Shown here in pieces: positions 48,276 to 59,340 of a stretch of DNA of 62,700 nucleotides (positions are counted from its first letter, which is position 1; each line of letters begins with the position of its first letter). Source of the DNA: Leptospira sp. (GTDB taxonomy: Bacteria > Spirochaetota > Leptospiria > Leptospirales > Leptospiraceae). Made by a program: the position numbers and the translations under genes. The notes beneath the pieces were generated by a model, which saw nothing but the letters and a program-made list of their open reading frames with translations, made no database searches and was not told where the DNA came from. The DNA lies in NCBI GenBank assembly GCA_020831715.1, contig JAFIGA010000083.1, positions 1 to 62,700 on the forward strand, in the 5' to 3' direction.

Positions 48276-49892
48276 ATGAAACTAAAATTCACCAAACAAA
48301 GAGTATATGCGAGCCTATTGATTTTATCACTGTTCGTTGCCTGCGGAGGGGAACTTCCCATTCAGGATATGAACGATGCCAAGAAGCAAATAGGTCGTGC
48401 TGAATCTCTAAAGGCTGGGGAATATGCCCCTGAAGAGATGGAAGAGGCGAAGAAGTCTCTTTTTCAAGCTCATGAAGATGCATCTAACGAGAATGCTTCA
48501 GAGGCTAAAAAATCTGCTAATTATGCAATATCCAAAGCATATGACGCTTTGGAAAAATCACTTCCCAAGCTTTCGGCTAAAGCACGAGATGAGGCTACAG
48601 AAGCAATCGATAAGGCTGATGAAGCTTTTGCTACAGGTCTTGCTGCAACAGAATTTGACAATGCTGTAGCCCTTCGAAAAGAAGGTGATCAGAATATGGA
48701 AAAAGGAGATCAAGTTCTCAGTGAATTTTTGCTGGAACGTGACGAATCAAAGAAAGGTTCTCTCCGACAAAGTGCATTCAACCATTACGAAACTTCTTAT
48801 AATAACTATCTGGATTCCAAGAAAGCCGCGGATACAGCTCATTCTTTGGCATTGTCATCTAAGGATGAATTACGCCAATCAGCTAGATACGTGGAAGAAG
48901 ACTTAAATACAGCCGAAACATATTTAGGTGGTCCAACCGAAAAAACCAGAAAAGAACGCGAGTCAATTGCTTCGGCATACCAAGATATTGACAATGATGA
49001 ATTAAAGAAAGCCAACGAAAAAATCCAAGCTGCTAGAAGTAATTCTAGAACCTTGCTTGCCAATTCAATTCAGAACTATGCAAGAGAAAGATTGCAGACC
49101 GCAACAGAAGTTGTAGAAGATGGCAACTCTAAATTCGATAAAATTTCTGAAGAAGAAATCTCTAAAGATCCTGCAATGAAGAAAAATTTTGATTCTGCAA
49201 GAGAGAATTTAGGAGCGGCAAATGAAGCTTTGGCTTCCTCCGGCAATCTCTATGCTCAAGAAAAATTCGAAGATTCTATTAAACAATCAGAAGAAGCAAT
49301 TCGATTGGGTGATATTGCCATTGAGCAATCCGCAATGATGAGCCCTGATGCACTAGCAGCAATGAAATCCAGATCTTCCGCTTCCGCCGATGATGAATCA
49401 TCCAAAACCGGAGATAAAGGTAAAGGGAATCTAAAAGAAGGTTGGTCTAAGTATACTGTTCAAAGAGCAAAACCCGAAGATTGTCTTTGGAGAATTGCCA
49501 AGAGAAAAGAATATTACGGCAATGCTAAACTCTGGCCAAGAATTTACAAAGCCAATAAAAGCCAGATTAAGAATAAAAATTTAATCTATCCTAATCAAGT
49601 TCTTTACATCCCACCTAAATCAGGACCGATTGGATCGCCTTATAAATCCTCGGATGAATCAGGTAAACCGGCGATATCCAATCAAGAGCGATTAAATCTC
49701 AAGGAAGATACCGAAGACAAAAAGGAAGGTGAGACTAACAAAGCCAATATAGTCCCCCCCGGTAGTTCGGTCAATGGTCCGGAAACATCTGAAGATGATA
49801 TGGATTCTAAAAAAACTCAGGGAAATGAAGAGGAAATGTTGAATGATTCCGATTTCGTAGAACCTGAGTTTGACTCTGATGATGAAGATTGA
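48276..49892 (+). CDS. LysM-domain lipoprotein (resembles LruA/LipL71)
   Basis: A 538-residue lipoprotein: signal MKLKFTKQRV..., lipid Cys at residue 23 (FVACGG). Residues ~30-360 are Ala/Lys/Glu-rich helical repeats (AKK, DEA, NYA patterns), likely a long coiled rod. A LysM domain (about 390-450: YTVQRAKPEDCLWRIAKRKEYYG, NLIYPNQVLYIPP) should bind peptidoglycan, tethering the outer membrane to the wall. The C-terminus is acidic. By overall plan it resembles the leptospiral LruA/LipL71 lipoprotein, but I cannot confirm that. AAAGGTCTAGGT is the ribosome binding site. Confidence 0.85.
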   Translation: MKLKFTKQRVYASLLILSLFVACGGELPIQDMNDAKKQIGRAESLKAGEYAPEEMEEAKKSLFQAHEDASNENASEAKKSANYAISKAYDALEKSLPKLSAKARDEATEAIDKADEAFATGLAATEFDNAVALRKEGDQNMEKGDQVLSEFLLERDESKKGSLRQSAFNHYETSYNNYLDSKKAADTAHSLALSSKDELRQSARYVEEDLNTAETYLGGPTEKTRKERESIASAYQDIDNDELKKANEKIQAARSNSRTLLANSIQNYARERLQTATEVVEDGNSKFDKISEEEISKDPAMKKNFDSARENLGAANEALASSGNLYAQEKFEDSIKQSEEAIRLGDIAIEQSAMMSPDALAAMKSRSSASADDESSKTGDKGKGNLKEGWSKYTVQRAKPEDCLWRIAKRKEYYGNAKLWPRIYKANKSQIKNKNLIYPNQVLYIPPKSGPIGSPYKSSDESGKPAISNQERLNLKEDTEDKKEGETNKANIVPPGSSVNGPETSEDDMDSKKTQGNEEEMLNDSDFVEPEFDSDDED

Positions 49893-49894
49893 GG

Positions 49895-49921
49895 TTGGTG
49901 GATAGCATTTATCCTAACCAA
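49895..49921 (+). other. Hairpin between the LysM lipoprotein gene and nadC
   Basis: TTGGT-GGATA (49895-49904) pairs with TATCC-TA-ACCAA (49910-49921), with a two-base bulge and a GCATT loop. No T-run follows, so it is not a standard terminator; it lies ten bases before the nadC TTG start and could be a leader structure. Confidence 0.35.
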
Positions 49922-49930
49922 TGAACTGAT

Positions 49931-50812
49931 TTGGAAAATTCTTTAGATAGGGGTTATACAACCCCTATTTCCAGTATAAACCCCCAAGATTTTTACCCAC
50001 TACTAGATATTGCATTATTGGAAGATGCACCGAATGGTGATGTCACTACTGATTCCTTGTTCTCAGCTCAGGATCAGTCTTTGGCTAATTTAGTGTCTAG
50101 GGAGACTGGAATACTATGTGGGATGGGAGTTCTTGATGCTATCAATCAAAGAACCGGAGATCATTTGAGCATTCAGACTTTTTTGCTGGATGGCGATTCA
50201 CTTTCACCGGGATATACAATTGCCACGATCAAGGGTCCAACTTATCTTTTGCTTCGCTTGGAGCGAATCCTCTTAAATTTCATTCAATATCTTTCCGGTA
50301 TAGCATCTGAGACAAATCGGCTTGTTGCTTCATATCCGGATCTTAACATTTTAGATACAAGAAAGACTGTTCCCGGATATAGAAAACTGGCTAAATATGC
50401 TGTGTTTACAGGGGGTGGTTGGAATCATAGAATCAATCTTTCTGATATGGCAATGATTAAAGACAATCATATATCTGCTCTTGGATCTATTACCAAAGCT
50501 GTGGAAAGAGTTCGGAGTAGAAATCCTGATACTAAGATTGAATTGGAAATTGATAATTTGCAGCAGTTAGATGAAGCAATAAATTCTAATCCTGATATTT
50601 TACTATTGGATAATTTTTCCATTGATGATTTGGAAATCGCTGTAAAAGAAATACGAAATAGAAAGGATTCGATTTTGATTGAATCTTCCGGTGGAGTAAC
50701 TCCTGAAAAATTGGAATCCATGGCTAAACTAAAAAATATCGGAGTAAGTATGGGTTATCTAACTCATACAACTCGCTTTCTCGATATTGGATTGGATATG
50801 GAGAATATTTAA
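49931..50812 (+). CDS. nadC: Nicotinate-nucleotide pyrophosphorylase (quinolinate phosphoribosyltransferase)
   Basis: Converts quinolinate and PRPP to nicotinate mononucleotide in NAD synthesis. The 293-residue product has LEDAPNGDVTTDSLF near the N-terminus, LNFIQYLSGIASET, LDTRKTVPGYRKLAKYAVFTGGG and LLDNFS and the IESSGGVTPEKL phosphate site. Start is TTG at 49931, just after a hairpin; no nearby ATG fits. It ends on the base where rel begins (TAATG). nadB is elsewhere in the window (59341); nadA is not. Confidence 0.97.
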   Translation: MENSLDRGYTTPISSINPQDFYPLLDIALLEDAPNGDVTTDSLFSAQDQSLANLVSRETGILCGMGVLDAINQRTGDHLSIQTFLLDGDSLSPGYTIATIKGPTYLLLRLERILLNFIQYLSGIASETNRLVASYPDLNILDTRKTVPGYRKLAKYAVFTGGGWNHRINLSDMAMIKDNHISALGSITKAVERVRSRNPDTKIELEIDNLQQLDEAINSNPDILLLDNFSIDDLEIAVKEIRNRKDSILIESSGGVTPEKLESMAKLKNIGVSMGYLTHTTRFLDIGLDMENI

Positions 50813-52875
50813 TGAGTCTGAGACAAGAACCAATAACAAAAGAAGAGTTATTCGATTCGGTATTGGAGAGACTAGGTCCGGAAGCACGCGAAATAATCGA
50901 GAAAGCTTATCATTTATCGGATAGAATGCACGGAGATCAAAAGAGATTATCCGGTGAGCCGTATATTATCCACCCTCTCAATGTGGCAGGTTTGTTAAAT
51001 GAATTGAGATTGGATACAGCTGTTATAGCGGCGGGGCTACTGCATGATGTTGTTGAAGATACAGAATATACTAAAGATGATATGGTTCGTGATTTTGGAG
51101 AGGAAATAGCCAATTTGGTTGAAGGAGTAACCAAAATTTCCGAAATAAAGTCCCAATCCAAAGAGACAGAGGCTGCTGAAAATATTCGAAAGATGCTTGT
51201 CGCAACTATTCAAGATGCAAGAGTTATAATTATAAAATTAGCCGATAAGACTCACAATATGAGGACTTTAAAGTTTCAGCCTCCTGAAAAAGCTTTGAGA
51301 ATTGCAAAAGAAACCCTATCGGTATATGCACCAATTGCCGGCAGATTGGGTATGTACAGCATCAAGGTTGAATTGGAAGACTTGGCTTTTCAGATCACAC
51401 ATCCTGAAGAATTTCAGCATATTCGAAAGAGTATAAATCTTAAAAAATCTGAAAGAGAAGAATATATTGAAAAATTAAAAATCATCCTCAAGCAAAGACT
51501 TTCAGATATCCACATCGATGCTAAAATTGAGGGAAGGGCAAAGCATTTTTATTCAATTCACAAAAAGATGACAACCAAGGATAAATCCTTCCATGAAATT
51601 TTTGATCTCAGAGCTATCCGCATCATAACAGATGAGATACGAGATTGCTATGGAGTTTTGGGGATTGTCCATACTCTATGGCCTCCGGTGCCGGGTAGGT
51701 TTAAGGATTATGTAGCAACACCGAAAACGAATTTTTACCAATCCCTCCATACTACAGTAATTGGTCCTGATGGAAAACCATTGGAAGTTCAGATTCGAAC
51801 CAGAGACATGAATCGAATCGCTGAAGATGGTGTCGCAGCACATTGGGCATATAAAGAAGGAAAAGGCATCACATCAAATTTAGGTGCCGGAATAGGTCCT
51901 GGTATCTCAACCAATTTAATGAAGGATAACCCATTTCGTCTCAAATGGTTGGAGATTCTGAATTCATGGCAAGATTCTTCCATGGATTCCAGGGAATTTT
52001 TAGAGGACTTAAAATTTGATCTTCATGAAGATGAGGTTTTCGTATTCACACCGAAAGGTGAGATTGTTGAGATAGCCAAAGGTGCCACTGTATTGGATTT
52101 TGCCTTCCGAATTCACACGGATGTAGGCCTTCATGCGAAAGGAGCCAAGGTAAACGGTCGCATGGTTCCTCTCCGCACAGAATTGAAGTCAGGAGATCAA
52201 GTAGAAATTCAGACAGAAAAGAAATCGAAACCTTCTCCAATTTGGTTGCGGATTGTTAAAACAGCTTCCGCCAAGCAAAAATTAAAACAATACTTCCGTC
52301 GATTGCAAGAAGAAAACGATGGAAGGAATATGGATTCAATTGAATTGCCGCCATCTGAAAAAGTAATTCAAGAAATTCAAAAAAACATAAGAAAGAGACC
52401 TCGAAAAAAAGTTGGCACAGAAGAAAAAGAAGCCAACATTATTGTTGCAGGAATTAAAGATATTTTAGTTCGTAGAGCGGCATGCTGTTCTCCCATTCCT
52501 GGTGATGAGATCATTGGCTTTGTTACCAGGGGACGGGGTGTTTCCGTTCATAAGAAAAATTGCCCCACCGCCAAAGTCCAGATGGAAAATATGCAGACAC
52601 TTCCTGTTCGATGGGATGGTATGGCTGAACCGATACCGGTTCAGATAGAAGTAAGGTCTAAAGATGTTCAAGGAATTTATCTATCCATGGTAGAGTCTAT
52701 CTCCGGTACCAAGACCAATATCATTGAAGCCGGAGCAACATCTAACGATAACAAGCAATTGATTGCAAAATTCAAGATAGAGATAGAACATTTGGATCAA
52801 TTGAAAGAAATTTTAGATAACTTGAAACTTCTCCCCGATGTAGTATATGCAGAAAGAGTCAAGATCGGGAAATAG
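50812..52875 (+). CDS. rel: Bifunctional (p)ppGpp synthetase/hydrolase Rel
   Basis: Makes and degrades the alarmone (p)ppGpp. The 687-residue product has an HD hydrolase domain (LLHDVVEDTE with H78, D79), synthetase (YQSLHTTVIGPDGKPLEVQIRT; RFKD at R296-D299, the RxKD variant linked to bifunctional enzymes, not the ExDD of RelA), a TGS domain near 385-445 (EVFVFTPKGEIVEIAKGATVLDF) and a C-terminal ACT domain. Both active sites appear intact. The start overlaps the nadC stop by one base. Ends in a convergent region with icmF. Confidence 0.97.
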   Translation: MSLRQEPITKEELFDSVLERLGPEAREIIEKAYHLSDRMHGDQKRLSGEPYIIHPLNVAGLLNELRLDTAVIAAGLLHDVVEDTEYTKDDMVRDFGEEIANLVEGVTKISEIKSQSKETEAAENIRKMLVATIQDARVIIIKLADKTHNMRTLKFQPPEKALRIAKETLSVYAPIAGRLGMYSIKVELEDLAFQITHPEEFQHIRKSINLKKSEREEYIEKLKIILKQRLSDIHIDAKIEGRAKHFYSIHKKMTTKDKSFHEIFDLRAIRIITDEIRDCYGVLGIVHTLWPPVPGRFKDYVATPKTNFYQSLHTTVIGPDGKPLEVQIRTRDMNRIAEDGVAAHWAYKEGKGITSNLGAGIGPGISTNLMKDNPFRLKWLEILNSWQDSSMDSREFLEDLKFDLHEDEVFVFTPKGEIVEIAKGATVLDFAFRIHTDVGLHAKGAKVNGRMVPLRTELKSGDQVEIQTEKKSKPSPIWLRIVKTASAKQKLKQYFRRLQEENDGRNMDSIELPPSEKVIQEIQKNIRKRPRKKVGTEEKEANIIVAGIKDILVRRAACCSPIPGDEIIGFVTRGRGVSVHKKNCPTAKVQMENMQTLPVRWDGMAEPIPVQIEVRSKDVQGIYLSMVESISGTKTNIIEAGATSNDNKQLIAKFKIEIEHLDQLKEILDNLKLLPDVVYAERVKIGK

Positions 52876-52937
52876 CAAGATCTTTTGTTTTTAGATCACT
52901 TAACCACTGATTGCATAACTGCTGATTGCAAAATAGC

Positions 52938-55900
52938 TCACATATTTCTTCGATATTGACCACCCACTTCATAGAGAGTATGGGTGATTTCTCCCAAGCT
53001 GGCATACTTGGTAGCATTCATCAATTCATTAAATATATTCTCGTTGTTTATCGCAATCGCTCTTAGCTTCTCTCTACTGCTTTTCGATTCCGTTGAGTGA
53101 ATTTTTTTATAGAGCAATAAGTTCTGAATCTGGTCTTCTTTTTCCTCATCGGAAGAACGGATTACTTCGGTTGGGATGATGGTAGGGCTTCCATCCGCTG
53201 ATAGGAATGTATTAACACCAATTATTGGATATTCTCCTGTGTGTTTTTGGTGTTCATAGAACAGTGACTCCTCTTGGATTTTATTCCTTTGGTACATCAT
53301 CTCCATAGCACCCAACACTCCACCTCTTTCCGATATTCGATTGAACTCAGCCAAGATAGCTTGTTCCACTAGATCGGTTAGTTCTTCGATTATGAAAGAT
53401 CCCTGAAGAGGATTTTCATTTTTTGTGAGACCTAATTCTCGGTTAATAATCAACTGAATGGCAACTGCTCTTCTTACCGATTCTTCAGTCGGAGTTGTTA
53501 TTGCCTCATCATATGCATTGGTATGAAGGGAGTTGCAATTGTCGTAAATCGCATAAAGAGCTTGCAGGGTTGTGCGAATGTCATTGAAGGCAATCTCTTG
53601 TGCATGGAGAGACCGTCCCGATGTCTGGATATGGTATTTGAGCATCTGCGATCTTGGTGAGGATTTGTATTTTAATTTTAGTGCTTTCGCCCAGATTCTC
53701 CGTGCAACTCTTCCGATCACTGAATATTCCGGATCTATCCCATTCGAAAAGAAGAAGGAAAGGTTGGGTGCAAAGTCATCAATGTTTAGGCCTCTACTCA
53801 AGTAGTATTCCAAAAAAGTAAATCCATTGGCTAGAGTGAAAGCAACTTGTGTAATCGGATTGGCTCCGGCTTCTGCGATATGATAGCCTGATATTGATAC
53901 CGAGTAAAAATTCCTAACTTTTTTATGAGTGAAATATTCTTGGATGTCTCCCATCATTTTTACAGCGAATTCTGTGGAAAAGATGCAAGTATTCTGGGCT
54001 TGGTCTTCCTTAAGTATATCAGCTTGGACGGTTCCTCGAACAGTTTGTAGAGTATAAGTCTTGATTTTCTCATATACTTCCTGTTCCAATACTTCGTCTC
54101 CTGTTATTCCTAATAAGAGAAGCCCCAATCCATCATTGGTTCTAGGAAGATTCCCTTTGTATTCCGGGGGGGATTGGTTTAACTTTTTAAATTTGTTCTG
54201 AATTATTTCTCTGACATTCTTCTCAAGTCCGTGTTCCAAGATGTATTTCTCACATTGTTGGTCAATGGCGGCATTCAAGAAAAATCCCAACACGATAGGA
54301 GCCGGGCCGTTGATAGTCATGGAAACAGAAGTCGTAGCTTTACAGAGATCGAAGCCGGAATACAATTTTTTTGCATCATCCAAGGTTGCAATATTGACCC
54401 CAGAATTTCCGATTTTACCATAGATGTCCGGTCTTCTATCGGGATCTTCTCCATACAAAGTAACCGAGTCGAAAGCTGTAGACAATCTGGTTGCAGGCAT
54501 TCCTTCACTTACATAATGGAATCTTCGATTCGTTCTCTCCGGTCCACCTTCTCCGGCGAACATTCTGATCGGATCTTCACCTGTTCTCTTGAATGGATAG
54601 ACTCCTGCCGTATATGGGAATTCTCCAGGAAAATTTTCCGTGTATGTCCACCTAACTATATCTCCCCAATTTGTAAATTTGGGAACAGATATCTTGGGAA
54701 TTTTGAGCCCACTCAATGATTGGGAAAAATTGGGAACTTTGATTTCTTTCTCTCGAACGGTATATACAAAATCTTCTGCTTCGTAGTTGGCAATTTTTTC
54801 TTTCCAACCTAAGATGATGGATTTGGTGTCGGCATTCAGAGACTCCCAAAGAGTTTTGAATATACTCTCCAATGGTTCAGTAGATTCACCGGAATTCTGT
54901 GATTTTAAAGTTTCTATCGAACCTTGTATCTGCCATAGCTGTTCTGCGAGCTTGCTCTCTCTCACAACAAATTCATCGAACCTTGCCAGCTCTTCTTTAA
55001 TCTCAGATAGATATCGGTTTCGTTCCGGGGGAATGATGTATTTTTTTTCGCTGATACCTAACTCAAAATTTTTGGATTCCTTCCAATCCAATTGAAATTT
55101 ATCGATTACTTTTTTAATTATTTCAGTATAGAGACGATTCATCCCGGGATCGTTAAACTGAGAAGCGATGGTACCGTATACAGGCATGTTATCCATGTCT
55201 TGATCGAAGAGCATTCTGGATCTTTGGAATTGTTTTTTTACATCACGAATGGCATCCAATGCTCCTCGCTTATCAAATTTATTCAATGCGATGATATCCG
55301 CAAAATCAATCATATCAATTTTTTCCAATTGAGTTGCGGCTCCGTATTCCGGAGTCATTACATAAAGGGAAATATCCGATACTTCTGTTATTTCAGAATC
55401 GGATTGTCCAATCCCTGCAGTTTCTACAATGATAAAATCATATCCGGCAAATTTTAAGATTTCAATTGTTCTTTTAACATTTTTATTGAGAGCAATGTTG
55501 GCTTCTCTAGTGGCAAAGGATCGCATAAAGACTCTTTCATGAAAGCTGGAGTTCATTCGAATTCTATCACCTAATAATGCACCACCTGTTTTTCTCTTAC
55601 TTGGATCTACCGATAGCACTGCAATATGTTTATCCGGGAAATCCTGAAGAAAGCGTCGAATGATTTCATCAGTGAGCGAGGATTTGCCTGCTCCTCCTGT
55701 TCCTGTAATTCCTAAGACCGGAACAATTTTGCCGGTAATAGAAATATCTTCGAGAAAAAACTGAGAGTTGTTTTGGTCTATTTGGATTGTATCACTATTT
55801 TTTAGTGATAATTTTTCAGCCAGTGAAATTGTTTGAGCGATGGCTAGGTTGTTCTTGCTATTTAATTGAATTTTAAGATTTCCATTGTAGCTGAAAGGAG

Positions 55901-56336
55901 TTGGGAAATCAGACTTCTTCAAGAGATCGTTGATCATACCCTGTAAACCTAAAGTTCTACCATCATCGGGGGAATAGATTTTTGTAATCCCATATTCCAT
56001 CAACTCTTGGATTTCTGAGGGGAGAATTGTTCCTCCGCCTCCTCCAAAAATCTTGATATGTCCTGCCCCTTTTTCTTTGAGGAGGTCGTGCATGTATTTG
56101 AAATATTCAACATGACCACCCTGATAGCTAGTTAATGCTATCCCTTGAACATCCTCTTGGATGGCACAGCTCACAATTTCTGCCACCGAACGATTGTGTC
56201 CCAAGTGGATCACCTCTGCTCCGGATTGCTGGAGAACTCTTCTCATGATATTAATGGATGCATCATGACCATCAAAAAGTGAAGCGGCAGTTACAAAACG
56301 AACATTATTTTGGGGTTTATAGGGAACAATTTCCAT
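52938..56336 (-). CDS. icmF: Fused isobutyryl-CoA mutase IcmF
   Basis: A cobalamin-dependent fusion of about 1132 residues. I use the ATG at 56336; a TTG at 56372 overlaps a TTGACA promoter-like box. Domain order: B12-binding (FDGHDASI and SYQGGH, ~1-140), G-protein chaperone with P-loop [10 protein letters not shown] (~206-218) and a linker, then the mutase (~530-1132, [14 protein letters not shown]). In the mutase, Phe582 (YPFKRTG) and Gln781 (AQNTCIF) occupy the positions that are Tyr and Arg in methylmalonyl-CoA mutase; this Phe/Gln pair marks isobutyryl-CoA mutases. It therefore probably interconverts isobutyryl- and butyryl-CoA. Divergent from the acyl-CoA synthetase. Confidence 0.94.
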   Translation of the reverse strand: MEIVPYKPQNNVRFVTAASLFDGHDASINIMRRVLQQSGAEVIHLGHNRSVAEIVSCAIQEDVQGIALTSYQGGHVEYFKYMHDLLKEKGAGHIKIFGGGGGTILPSEIQELMEYGITKIYSPDDGRTLGLQGMINDLLKKSDFPTPFSYNGNLKIQLNSKNNLAIAQTISLAEKLSLKNSDTIQIDQNNSQFFLEDISITGKIVPVLGITGTGGAGKSSLTDEIIRRFLQDFPDKHIAVLSVDPSKRKTGGALLGDRIRMNSSFHERVFMRSFATREANIALNKNVKRTIEILKFAGYDFIIVETAGIGQSDSEITEVSDISLYVMTPEYGAATQLEKIDMIDFADIIALNKFDKRGALDAIRDVKKQFQRSRMLFDQDMDNMPVYGTIASQFNDPGMNRLYTEIIKKVIDKFQLDWKESKNFELGISEKKYIIPPERNRYLSEIKEELARFDEFVVRESKLAEQLWQIQGSIETLKSQNSGESTEPLESIFKTLWESLNADTKSIILGWKEKIANYEAEDFVYTVREKEIKVPNFSQSLSGLKIPKISVPKFTNWGDIVRWTYTENFPGEFPYTAGVYPFKRTGEDPIRMFAGEGGPERTNRRFHYVSEGMPATRLSTAFDSVTLYGEDPDRRPDIYGKIGNSGVNIATLDDAKKLYSGFDLCKATTSVSMTINGPAPIVLGFFLNAAIDQQCEKYILEHGLEKNVREIIQNKFKKLNQSPPEYKGNLPRTNDGLGLLLLGITGDEVLEQEVYEKIKTYTLQTVRGTVQADILKEDQAQNTCIFSTEFAVKMMGDIQEYFTHKKVRNFYSVSISGYHIAEAGANPITQVAFTLANGFTFLEYYLSRGLNIDDFAPNLSFFFSNGIDPEYSVIGRVARRIWAKALKLKYKSSPRSQMLKYHIQTSGRSLHAQEIAFNDIRTTLQALYAIYDNCNSLHTNAYDEAITTPTEESVRRAVAIQLIINRELGLTKNENPLQGSFIIEELTDLVEQAILAEFNRISERGGVLGAMEMMYQRNKIQEESLFYEHQKHTGEYPIIGVNTFLSADGSPTIIPTEVIRSSDEEKEDQIQNLLLYKKIHSTESKSSREKLRAIAINNENIFNELMNATKYASLGEITHTLYEVGGQYRRNM

Positions 56337-56477
56337 GAATTTAAATTTCTTTGAGGAAAGTATACATGTCAATTTAAAATAAAATTAGTTTTTTTTACTT
56401 GATTTTCTTTTGTTTTGGCATTTTTGTAGACTAGGCAAAGGATATATAAATAATTTGCAACTCAGGGAGTTTAGTGC

Positions 56478-58517
56478 ATGGCAAAAAATTTAGCGGAAGT
56501 ATTTCGTGAATCAGCAGAAAGATTTGGTAAGAATCCAGTGGTCTGGAGTAAAGACAAGTCCAAAAAATATGTTCCTACAACTTACAGTGAAATGTATGAA
56601 AAGGCTACTTATTTAGCGGAAGCTCTAATCGACCTTGGTTTAAAGTCCAGAGAAAATGTAGCTTTATTGGCTGACAATAGAGTTGAATGGCTATTATCTG
56701 ATATGGGTATAATCTTATGTGGAGCGGTAGATGTTCCCAGAGGGACAGATATTACAGACTCTGAAATTACCTATATACTAAATCATTCCGAATCCAAGTT
56801 TCTTTTTGTAGAACATGATAAGATGTTGGAGAAATTCCAGAAGAATAAATCAGATTGTAAATCGGTAAAAACTATTATAATGATGGATCCTGATTCCAAA
56901 GCCAAGGGTGTCACTCATTTGAACGAGCTTTTGGAAAAAGGAAAAAAGCTTCGTGAGAAGGGTTCCAAAAAAATGGAAGATAGAATCAATGATATCAAAG
57001 GCGATGATCTATTTACCATGATTTATACTTCGGGAACTACCGGTCAACCTAAAGGTGTTATGCTTAAGCATGAGTCCATGATGCACCAATTGGATGAAGT
57101 GGCTCCCACAATCAGCATAAAAGAAGGTGAAGATAGAATGCTTTCTATTCTTCCTGTATGGCATATTTTTCAGAGATATATGGAATATGTTTCAGTACGA
57201 TTCGGTGGTCAGAGTTACTATACCAACGTTCGGGATCTTCGAGATGATTTTGCAAAGGCTAAACCTACTTTCATGGCTTCTGCTCCCAGACTATGGGAAA
57301 ATATTTACAACGGAATCTATACTCGTGTGAATGACCCTAAGCAAACACCTACTGTTAGACGAGTGCTGTTTAAGCTCGCCTACTTCTATTCCAAACATTG
57401 GAATGCAGCTATTCGTTTTTTCAAGGGGAATTTGGTCGACTACACGAATAGAAATATTTTTCAGAGTTTGGGATTGGCGATTAAGCATTTGCTTCTAGGA
57501 GTTTTTACAGGTCCATTCGTTATTACAATTATTTCCGGTGGTTTGGGTGCATATTCTTTGGTAAATGAACTCGGTTTTCACGTTCCCATGTTCGTATTGG
57601 CTGGATTAGGTGTAATTTTTAATTTTGCCACATTGGATAAAGTAGTTCTTTCGAAGATTCGATTGGCGACAGGTGGTCATTTGAAAGCTTCTCTTTCGGG
57701 AGGAGGTGCATTGCCGGGTCATGTGGATGCATTCTTCAATGATATCGGGATTAAGGTTTTGGAAGGTTATGGAATGACAGAAACGACACCTGTAATTTCT
57801 GTTCGAAATTTTAACCGACTAATCATTGGCTCTGTAGGGGATGTTGTTCCGAGATCCGAGTTACAGATTCGCACTGATACTGGTGAAGTTCTGACTCATA
57901 TCAATGATAAGAAGCAAATTCTTGCCGGTAAATTAGGACAAAAAGGTATTGTTCACGTTAAGGGACCCTTAGTAATGAAAGGTTATTTCAAAAATGAAGA
58001 AGCAACCAAGAAAACTATTAAAGAGGGTGGATGGATGGATACGGGTGATGTTGGAATGATTAATTTCAACAAAGCATTGACACTTACCGGAAGAGCTAAA
58101 GACACGATAGTATTGCTAGGTGGAGAAAATGTGGAGCCGGTTCCTATTGAAAATAGATTGAATGAGTCTCCTTATATCAGTCAATGTATGGTTTGTGGTC
58201 AAGATCAGAAAATTTTAGGTGCCATAATTGTTCCGGACTTCGATAAGATAAAAGAATACTGTGAAGTCAATGGAATCCAAGTGAGTGGAGAGGAAGAAAT
58301 CATTCAAAATGACAAGGTGAATGAGCTGATTCGAAAGGAAATAAAGACATTGAATAATACAAAGACAGGTTTTAAGTCTTTCGAGCAAGTTACTCCATTT
58401 GCTCTGGTGAAAAAACCTTTCGAAGTTGGTGATGAATTAACAAACTTGATGAAAATGAAACGCCATGTCATCACAGAGAAATATGAGAAAGAAATAAAAA
58501 AGATGTATAAATCCTAA
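56478..58517 (+). CDS. Long-chain acyl-CoA synthetase (FadD-type) with membrane insert
   Basis: Activates fatty acids to acyl-CoA through acyl-AMP. The 679-residue product has P-loop-like [13 protein letters not shown] (~178-190), [20 protein letters not shown] and the hinge [17 protein letters not shown]. Between residues ~334 and 387 there is a hydrophobic stretch ([23 protein letters not shown] and [15 protein letters not shown]) that forms two likely membrane spans, absent from minimal FadD. AGGGAG is the ribosome binding site. The gene ends at an intrinsic terminator. Its chain-length preference is unknown. Confidence 0.93.
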   Translation: MAKNLAEVFRESAERFGKNPVVWSKDKSKKYVPTTYSEMYEKATYLAEALIDLGLKSRENVALLADNRVEWLLSDMGIILCGAVDVPRGTDITDSEITYILNHSESKFLFVEHDKMLEKFQKNKSDCKSVKTIIMMDPDSKAKGVTHLNELLEKGKKLREKGSKKMEDRINDIKGDDLFTMIYTSGTTGQPKGVMLKHESMMHQLDEVAPTISIKEGEDRMLSILPVWHIFQRYMEYVSVRFGGQSYYTNVRDLRDDFAKAKPTFMASAPRLWENIYNGIYTRVNDPKQTPTVRRVLFKLAYFYSKHWNAAIRFFKGNLVDYTNRNIFQSLGLAIKHLLLGVFTGPFVITIISGGLGAYSLVNELGFHVPMFVLAGLGVIFNFATLDKVVLSKIRLATGGHLKASLSGGGALPGHVDAFFNDIGIKVLEGYGMTETTPVISVRNFNRLIIGSVGDVVPRSELQIRTDTGEVLTHINDKKQILAGKLGQKGIVHVKGPLVMKGYFKNEEATKKTIKEGGWMDTGDVGMINFNKALTLTGRAKDTIVLLGGENVEPVPIENRLNESPYISQCMVCGQDQKILGAIIVPDFDKIKEYCEVNGIQVSGEEEIIQNDKVNELIRKEIKTLNNTKTGFKSFEQVTPFALVKKPFEVGDELTNLMKMKRHVITEKYEKEIKKMYKS

Positions 58518-58563
58518 AATATTTTATTCTTTCTATATAGATCGAAATTCAATCCCATTTACT

Positions 58564-58597
58564 AACCCCTTAGAATTAAGTTTCTAAGGGGTTTTTT
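58564..58597 (+). terminator. Intrinsic terminator after the acyl-CoA synthetase
   Basis: AACCCCTTAGAA (58564-58575) pairs perfectly with TTCTAAGGGGTT (58582-58593) across a six-base loop, followed by TTTT and a T-rich run. Twelve pairs including four G-C; strong form. Confidence 0.9.
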
Positions 58598-58655
58598 ATT
58601 TTATTTTTTAAGAATATTTTTTAAATCGTTCGACATTTAAATAATTGAATAATTC

Positions 58656-59300
58656 ATGGAATCAGTGGTCTTCAGCAGTACAAATATTATCCATTCGACA
58701 CAGAAATGTTGTTTTGATGAAAAAGATTTCGAGTTTTATTATTCACTATTTAAAGATATTATTGAAAGTCACAATCTGAGCCAAAGCCCCGAGACTGCCG
58801 TAACTATACTTGCTGAAATTGTTAAGAATGCAGAGAAAGCTAATGGTAAGAAATTGATCCTTGAAAATCCCGAAAAATTTGTAGAATTTGAAAAATTAGA
58901 GAAGATAGAAGATAATGGACAGACGATATATCGCTTTAATGAAGATGTTAATTTCCATTTAATACTAAAGAAATCGATAAAATGGATTAAAGTCATTATC
59001 TCTCTTGAAATTGATGAAATTCTTGTTCAGGTAATCAATAACTCTACTTTGCAGAAGAATGAAAAATATAGAATCAACCAAGTAAAGGGAGTTTGGAAGG
59101 ATAAAAATGATTTCTTGGAAATTTTCAATAGTCTCAATCCTAAAGCGGAAATGGGTGGAGGAATTGGATTGGCGATGTCTTATCAGCTTCTTAAATCAGA
59201 AGGAATCCTTGAGGACAATCTTCAGATCAGTGAATCAGGGGATACGACAATTTGTTTATTTCGATATCCGGCAGTTTTAAAAAAATTTAAAGCCGGTTAA
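58656..59300 (+). CDS. GHKL-type ATPase-like protein without a kinase dimerisation domain
   Basis: A 214-residue protein I recognise only by fold hints: an N-box-like ILAEIVKNAEKANGKK (about residues 48-63) and a G-box-like MGGGIGLAMSYQLL (about 166-180), as in histidine kinase or anti-sigma ATPase domains. A conserved Asp-containing DxGxG G1 box is not seen clearly. There is no HisKA domain or signal. It might be a serine kinase of the anti-sigma type acting with a STAS protein such as the one at 47900, but that is guesswork. It lies alone between a terminator and convergent nadB. Confidence 0.55.
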   Translation: MESVVFSSTNIIHSTQKCCFDEKDFEFYYSLFKDIIESHNLSQSPETAVTILAEIVKNAEKANGKKLILENPEKFVEFEKLEKIEDNGQTIYRFNEDVNFHLILKKSIKWIKVIISLEIDEILVQVINNSTLQKNEKYRINQVKGVWKDKNDFLEIFNSLNPKAEMGGGIGLAMSYQLLKSEGILEDNLQISESGDTTICLFRYPAVLKKFKAG

Positions 59301-59340
59301 TTTTAATATTTCGATTTTTCAAAATCATTTAAACAAGGAA

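Noticed and set aside
52907..52930. Nine-base direct repeat CTGATTGCA between rel and icmF
   Set aside because: Two short copies in a convergent gap can arise by chance, and no attachment site or element is near.
54231..54719. Plus-strand open frame of 162 codons opposite icmF
   Set aside because: It lies wholly within the conserved mutase domain on the other strand; the translation has no domain or signal and is a shadow.
52938..56336. Methylmalonyl-CoA mutase large subunit
   Set aside because: The domain order with an N-terminal B12 domain and central G-protein, plus Phe and Gln at the substrate-discriminating positions, fits IcmF instead.
56367..56372. TTG at 56372 as icmF start
   Set aside because: It coincides with a TTGACA box, adds 12 residues unlike IcmF proteins, and the ATG at 56336 gives the expected MEIVPYK-type start.
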